Assembly (NCBI GenBank): GCA_035527715.1
Contig: DATKZY010000049.1
Location: 1-8,724 of the forward strand
DNA: 8,724 bases
Reading direction: 5' to 3'
From: DSUN01 sp035527715
GTDB taxonomy: Bacteria > Planctomycetota > PUPC01 > DSUN01
The notes under the pieces: model-generated
What the model saw: the letters and a program-made list of their open reading frames with translations, nothing else
Told to the model about the DNA's origin: nothing
Database searches by the model: none
Shown here: positions 6,349 to 8,724 of the stretch, piece by piece
Numbering within the stretch: the first letter of the stretch is position 1
Layout of the letters: each line of letters opens with the position of its first letter
Position numbers and translations under genes: made by a program

Positions 6349-7353
6349 CTACTGCTCCTGATGCGAATTCCCCGACCTCAACTGGCGGTCGATCGCACGA
6401 ATCAGATCGCCAACTGTTGTTGCATTGTTGAGATCGTCCTCTTCAATAGCATCAAGGGCGAATCTGCCGTCATAGTGGTCTTCCAGTCCCATGAACAGTC
6501 CTATGATATCAACTTCATCAAGTCCTAGGTCGGCGCTGAACTTTGCCGTTGGGACAATCTTGTCGATCGCCAGGTCGCGATTGAATTCCCTCTTGAGTTC
6601 GTAAGCGATGTACCTTGACACTGCAGTTGCAGTGTTTTCCTCCCACGGTTTCCCCAGGGCCTTGCGGCGCGCCCGATAGACGCGAATGTCGTCAGGATGA
6701 CTCTTGCGCATATGTGGTGGTGCCGTGGGGTCCTCGACTGCCAACGAAGGGAACCGGGACGGCTTGTCCTTGCGACACCATCCCTCGATAGCCGCACAGA
6801 ACTTCACGAGAAACTCAACGCGGTCAAATTGGTCGTGAATTGGCGATACCGCGAGACTCTTCGTATCGGCTTCGGTCAGGAGTCGCCTGGCACGTTCTTC
6901 TTCAGAGCTGGCTGCCATCGTCGCAACTCTTTGGGTAAGGATTGCCTCAGGCAACGGCTCGGAGCTTGTGGAGATGCTGAGGAACTCGATGGCGTCGCCG
7001 ACCGAGAGGTCAATCTCTGAACACATCGCGACGATTAGCTCCGCGAGGTTCAGCAGCCTGAAGTCAAGATGCCGGCGCAGACTCTTGGCCTCAAAAGCAG
7101 GATCCCGTGACTCGCCAGCCCAGAGCTTCCGAAAGTAGCGCAACACTTGATGGTGAGCACGCGGATTGTATCCCCGGTCCACCGCAAACTCCTGGAATGA
7201 TGCGGAGATTGGCTCTTTCTCTTCGAGGGGTTGCTCCGGTCGTTGCGTGAGGCTGGGTTCACTTTCCGACACCGGCGACGGGTCATCACTGCTGCAAGCT
7301 CCGAAGAAACTGGCGGTGACGACGAGAGCACAAATGCTGAGACACCTTTCCAC
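6349..7353 (-). CDS. Putative lipoprotein with a degenerate acyl-carrier-protein-like C-terminal domain
   Basis: I do not recognise this 334-residue protein as a whole. Residues 1-20 look like a lipoprotein signal: Arg3, a hydrophobic run, then FGAC with Cys20 as the acylation site and Ser at +2. Residues 21-50 are a Pro/Glu/Ser-rich linker. Helical sequence follows to about 200. Residues 242-326 read like an acyl carrier protein: a first helix, then FSADLGLDEVDIIGLFMGLE (272-291) and a closing TTVGDLIRAI (312-321). Compare DLGADSLD...ELVMALEEEFD...ITTV in true carriers. The phosphopantetheine Ser is Glu280 here, so carrier activity is not expected. I chose GTG at 7353 because AGGAG lies 7 nt upstream and the signal peptide then has normal length; ATG at 7389 and TTG at 7422 are alternatives. 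Positions 6421-6480 are only 29 of 60 G+C, against about 70 percent in neighbours, suggesting transfer or unusual constraint. It appears monocistronic. Function unknown. Confidence 0.75.
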   Translation of the reverse strand: MERCLSICALVVTASFFGACSSDDPSPVSESEPSLTQRPEQPLEEKEPISASFQEFAVDRGYNPRAHHQVLRYFRKLWAGESRDPAFEAKSLRRHLDFRLLNLAELIVAMCSEIDLSVGDAIEFLSISTSSEPLPEAILTQRVATMAASSEEERARRLLTEADTKSLAVSPIHDQFDRVEFLVKFCAAIEGWCRKDKPSRFPSLAVEDPTAPPHMRKSHPDDIRVYRARRKALGKPWEENTATAVSRYIAYELKREFNRDLAIDKIVPTAKFSADLGLDEVDIIGLFMGLEDHYDGRFALDAIEEDDLNNATTVGDLIRAIDRQLRSGNSHQEQ

Positions 7354-7360
7354 GATGCAG

Positions 7361-7365
7361 CTCCT
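7361..7365 (-). promoter_or_regulatory. Shine-Dalgarno site deciding the lipoprotein start
   Basis: AGGAG on the minus strand lies 7 nt before the GTG at 7353, the same spacing as for three other genes here. Neither upstream candidate start (ATG 7389, TTG 7422) has a comparable motif at that distance. Confidence 0.55.
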
Positions 7366-7393
7366 AGCCAAGCCTTGGGTATCGCCCATAGGG

Positions 7394-7422
7394 TGTTTAT
7401 CGGGTTTCTGTGTGGGTGTCAA
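7394..7422 (-). promoter_or_regulatory. Possible promoter of the lipoprotein gene
   Basis: A perfect TTGACA (-35, 7417-7422) is followed after 17 nt by TAAACA (7394-7399), a weak -10. GATAAA (7396-7401) at 15-nt spacing is an alternative. Transcription would start near 7387, giving a leader of about 34 nt before the GTG at 7353. The upstream TTG start would then overlap the -35 box, which argues against it. Confidence 0.4.
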
Positions 7423-7441
7423 GCCTTATTGTCGAATTATT

Positions 7442-7459
7442 CGCCTTACGCGTTAGGCG
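7442..7459. promoter_or_regulatory. Near-perfect 18-bp palindrome upstream of the lipoprotein promoter
   Basis: CGCCTTACGCGTTAGGCG matches its own reverse complement at all but one symmetric pair of positions. It lies 20 nt upstream of the candidate -35 box of the lipoprotein gene, suitable for an activator or repressor site. The regulator is unknown. The GTTAGGC within it also resembles an integron attC end, which I do not favour. Confidence 0.35.
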
Positions 7460-7615
7460 AGGCAACAGAGACGCCGGCGGAGCCGACGCCGAAGTGTGCC
7501 CCGACCTCCCTCAGTCGCTGGTCGCTCCGCCGCCAGACCATGTGGATCAACACGCCCGGCAGGGCGCGGCGCCCGTGTCATACCCCGGCGACCGGCCTCG
7601 CCCCTCGCCCCCGCG

Positions 7616-8521
7616 TCAGACGACGAGCTTGCCGAGGACGACGTCGCGCACTTTCTGCACGTCCCCCCACACGGTGCGCTTCTCGGCGGGGTTGCGCAGC
7701 AGGTAGGCGGGGTGGAACGTCGGCATCACCAGGATGCCGCGCCAGCGGAGGAACTGCCCCCGAATCCTCGTGATGCTGTCCTTCGACTGGAGCAGCCCCC
7801 GCACCGCCGTCGCCCCCAGCAGGCAGACCACCTTCGGCTGAATGATGTCAATCTGCCGCAGGAGGAACGGGCGGCACGCATCCATCTCGTCGGGCAGCGG
7901 CGCCCGGTTGTTCGGCGGACGGCACTTGTTCACGTTGGCGATGTACACGTCGCTCCGCTGGAAGCCCATCGCCTCGATAATCTTGGTGAGGAGCTGGCCG
8001 GCCTTGCCCACGAACGGCTCGCCCTGCGCGTCCTCGTCGCGCCCCGGCGCCTCGCCCACGAACATCAGATCGGCGTCGGGATTGCCCACCCCGAACACCA
8101 CCTGCGTGCGGCCCTGCGACAGGGGGCACAGCGTGCAGTTGGCGATGGCCTTCGCGAAGAAGTCGAGCTGCCCCTGCTTCGAGAGGCCCTCGGGGAACTG
8201 AATGTCGTAGTTCTTCGCGTCGAAAATATCCACCCTGCTCTCCGTGGCCACTGCCGTGACGAGCGGCGGAGGCACCTCGGCCCGGTGCACGGGCGGCGGC
8301 GTCGCGGCGGCAGGCGTCGGGCGGGCGGGTCGCTTCTGCCTTGGCGGCGTCGGAGGGGAGGCCGACCGGGCGGCCTGAGGGGGCGCCGCCTCAGGGGGCG
8401 CCAGCGGCGGCAGGGGCAGCCGCCCGTCCTCGATCCCGAACCCCAGCTCCAGCTCCACCCGTGCCGCGGCCGCGCGCAGCAGCGCCGCATACTCGTGCCG
8501 TGGATCGCCCTCGCTCGACAC
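7616..8521 (-). CDS. Family-4 uracil-DNA glycosylase (iron-sulfur type)
   Basis: This 301-residue enzyme excises uracil from DNA in the cytoplasm, starting base-excision repair of deaminated cytosine. The catalytic part occupies about 115-301. Cys129, Cys132, Cys200 and Cys216 (NCTLC, NKCRPP, DACRPF) match the four [4Fe-4S] ligands of the family. The uracil-pocket and catalytic motif GEAPGRDEDAQGEPFVG is at 157-173, and the second active-site motif HPAYLLRNP, with His270, is at 270-278. The first 30 residues are helical, and 31-90 are a Pro/Ala-rich, probably disordered linker, so the protein is longer than the roughly 200-residue thermophilic enzymes. The GTG start at 8521 has AAGGAG 7 nt upstream and lies just inside its promoter. 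The open frame extends to an ATG at 8608, but that lies upstream of the promoter. No downstream partner is visible. Family assignment is very secure. Confidence 0.95.
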   Translation of the reverse strand: MSSEGDPRHEYAALLRAAAARVELELGFGIEDGRLPLPPLAPPEAAPPQAARSASPPTPPRQKRPARPTPAAATPPPVHRAEVPPPLVTAVATESRVDIFDAKNYDIQFPEGLSKQGQLDFFAKAIANCTLCPLSQGRTQVVFGVGNPDADLMFVGEAPGRDEDAQGEPFVGKAGQLLTKIIEAMGFQRSDVYIANVNKCRPPNNRAPLPDEMDACRPFLLRQIDIIQPKVVCLLGATAVRGLLQSKDSITRIRGQFLRWRGILVMPTFHPAYLLRNPAEKRTVWGDVQKVRDVVLGKLVV

Positions 8522-8528
8522 CTCTCGA

Positions 8529-8534
8529 CTCCTT
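8529..8534 (-). promoter_or_regulatory. Shine-Dalgarno site for the glycosylase GTG start
   Basis: AAGGAG on the minus strand lies 7 nt before GTG at 8521. It falls within the short leader predicted from the promoter at 8544-8572. Confidence 0.7.
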
Positions 8535-8543
8535 CCGCCGGCG

Positions 8544-8572
8544 AGTATAGCGTCCGCGCGGCGGAGTGTCAA
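8544..8572 (-). promoter_or_regulatory. Sigma-70 promoter of the uracil-DNA glycosylase gene
   Basis: On the minus strand a perfect TTGACA (8567-8572) is followed after 17 nt by TATACT (8544-8549), one base from consensus. Transcription would begin near 8537, leaving about 16 nt before the GTG start, just enough for the ribosome-binding site. This is among the strongest promoter matches in the window and fixes the gene start. Confidence 0.75.
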
Positions 8573-8620
8573 CCACTCGCGCGGCTGACGCGACCCCAGT
8601 TTGGCCACTCGGCGGTTGGA

Positions 8621-8701
8621 AGCCCTGCAAGGGCGTCATGTGACAGCCCAGTCTGAGCAGGCGCGCTCCCAGCCCCGTCAGGGGCGTCAGATGGTAGCCC
8701 A
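8621..8701. repeat. Two related intergenic repeat units
   Basis: A unit starting AGCCCTGCAAGGGCGTCA (8621-8638) and ending AGCCCA (8645-8650) recurs 50 bp later as AGCCCCGTCAGGGGCGTCA (8671-8689), ending AGCCCA (8696-8701). Each unit begins with a short hairpin whose arms differ between copies by compensating changes (CCCTG/CAGGG-like), a sign of selection on structure or of a mobile repeat family. Similar motifs recur between genes in Planctomycetota as I recall them; I could not check this here. Confidence 0.6.
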
Positions 8702-8717
8702 CGGCGTAAGCCGTGGG
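8698..8717. repeat. Perfect hairpin with GNRA loop
   Basis: CCCACGGC (8698-8705) pairs perfectly with GCCGTGGG (8710-8717) across the tetraloop GTAA, a stable GNRA loop when transcribed. It follows the second repeat unit directly and seems part of the same element. No T tract follows within the window. Confidence 0.6.
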
Positions 8718-8724
8718 ATCGCCA

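Noticed and set aside
7562..7574. GGGCGCGGCGCCC as a terminator of the glycosylase gene
   Set aside because: The loop is too tight for the full stem and there is no T tract on the minus strand, so it may be chance in GC-rich DNA.
8522..8608. Extension of the glycosylase to an ATG at 8608
   Set aside because: The extra 29 codons contain the -35/-10 promoter, and a good ribosome-binding site marks the GTG at 8521.
1..8724. tRNA or rRNA genes, insertion sequences
   Set aside because: I saw no cloverleaf with a CCA-like end, no conserved rRNA segment, and no transposase or terminal inverted repeats with target duplications.

Overview
The window looks like chromosomal DNA from a high-GC, Gram-negative (double-membrane) bacterium. 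Positions 4021-4080, for example, are 42 of 60 G+C. The cell-envelope evidence is a TolC-type outer-membrane channel, a periplasmic membrane-fusion protein, a lipoprotein signal and a polytopic lipid-dependent glycosyltransferase. GTG starts and Shine-Dalgarno motifs of the AAGGAG type about 7 nt from the start recur. The palindromic intergenic repeats at 5503-5600 and 8621-8717 remind me of interspersed repeats in Planctomycetota and similar environmental lineages, but that placement is a weak inference.

Layout, left to right. Positions 39-3547 hold a minus-strand efflux operon. It is transcribed as tetR-family repressor, then TolC-like outer-membrane factor, then HlyD/AcrA-like membrane-fusion protein. 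The last two genes overlap by 4 nt. An inner-membrane pump gene would be expected just beyond the left edge. A near-consensus sigma-70 promoter (TTGACT-17-TATAAT) with a partly palindromic candidate operator lies ahead of the repressor. Diverging from it is a plus-strand ArnT/PMT-like (GT39-type) glycosyltransferase gene (3804-5492) with its own extended -10 promoter.

Positions 5493-6348 contain no gene I can support. They hold inverted and direct repeats and a strong terminator-like hairpin. A minus-strand gene at 6349-7353 follows, of much lower GC (29 of 60 at 6421-6480). It encodes a putative lipoprotein whose C-terminal domain resembles an acyl carrier protein but has Glu where the phosphopantetheine-bearing Ser should be. 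This is the least ordinary object in the window.

Positions 7616-8521 encode, on the minus strand, a family-4 uracil-DNA glycosylase with four candidate iron-sulfur cysteines and a long Pro/Ala-rich N-terminal linker. It is read from a TTGACA-17-TATACT promoter. The right end (8621-8724) is a gene-free stretch of two related repeat units and a perfect GNRA-loop hairpin.

The first block works as a self-regulated export system, and the glycosyltransferase probably modifies an envelope glycolipid or protein. The lipoprotein and the glycosylase appear to be independent transcription units. I found no tRNA, rRNA, CRISPR array or insertion sequence.
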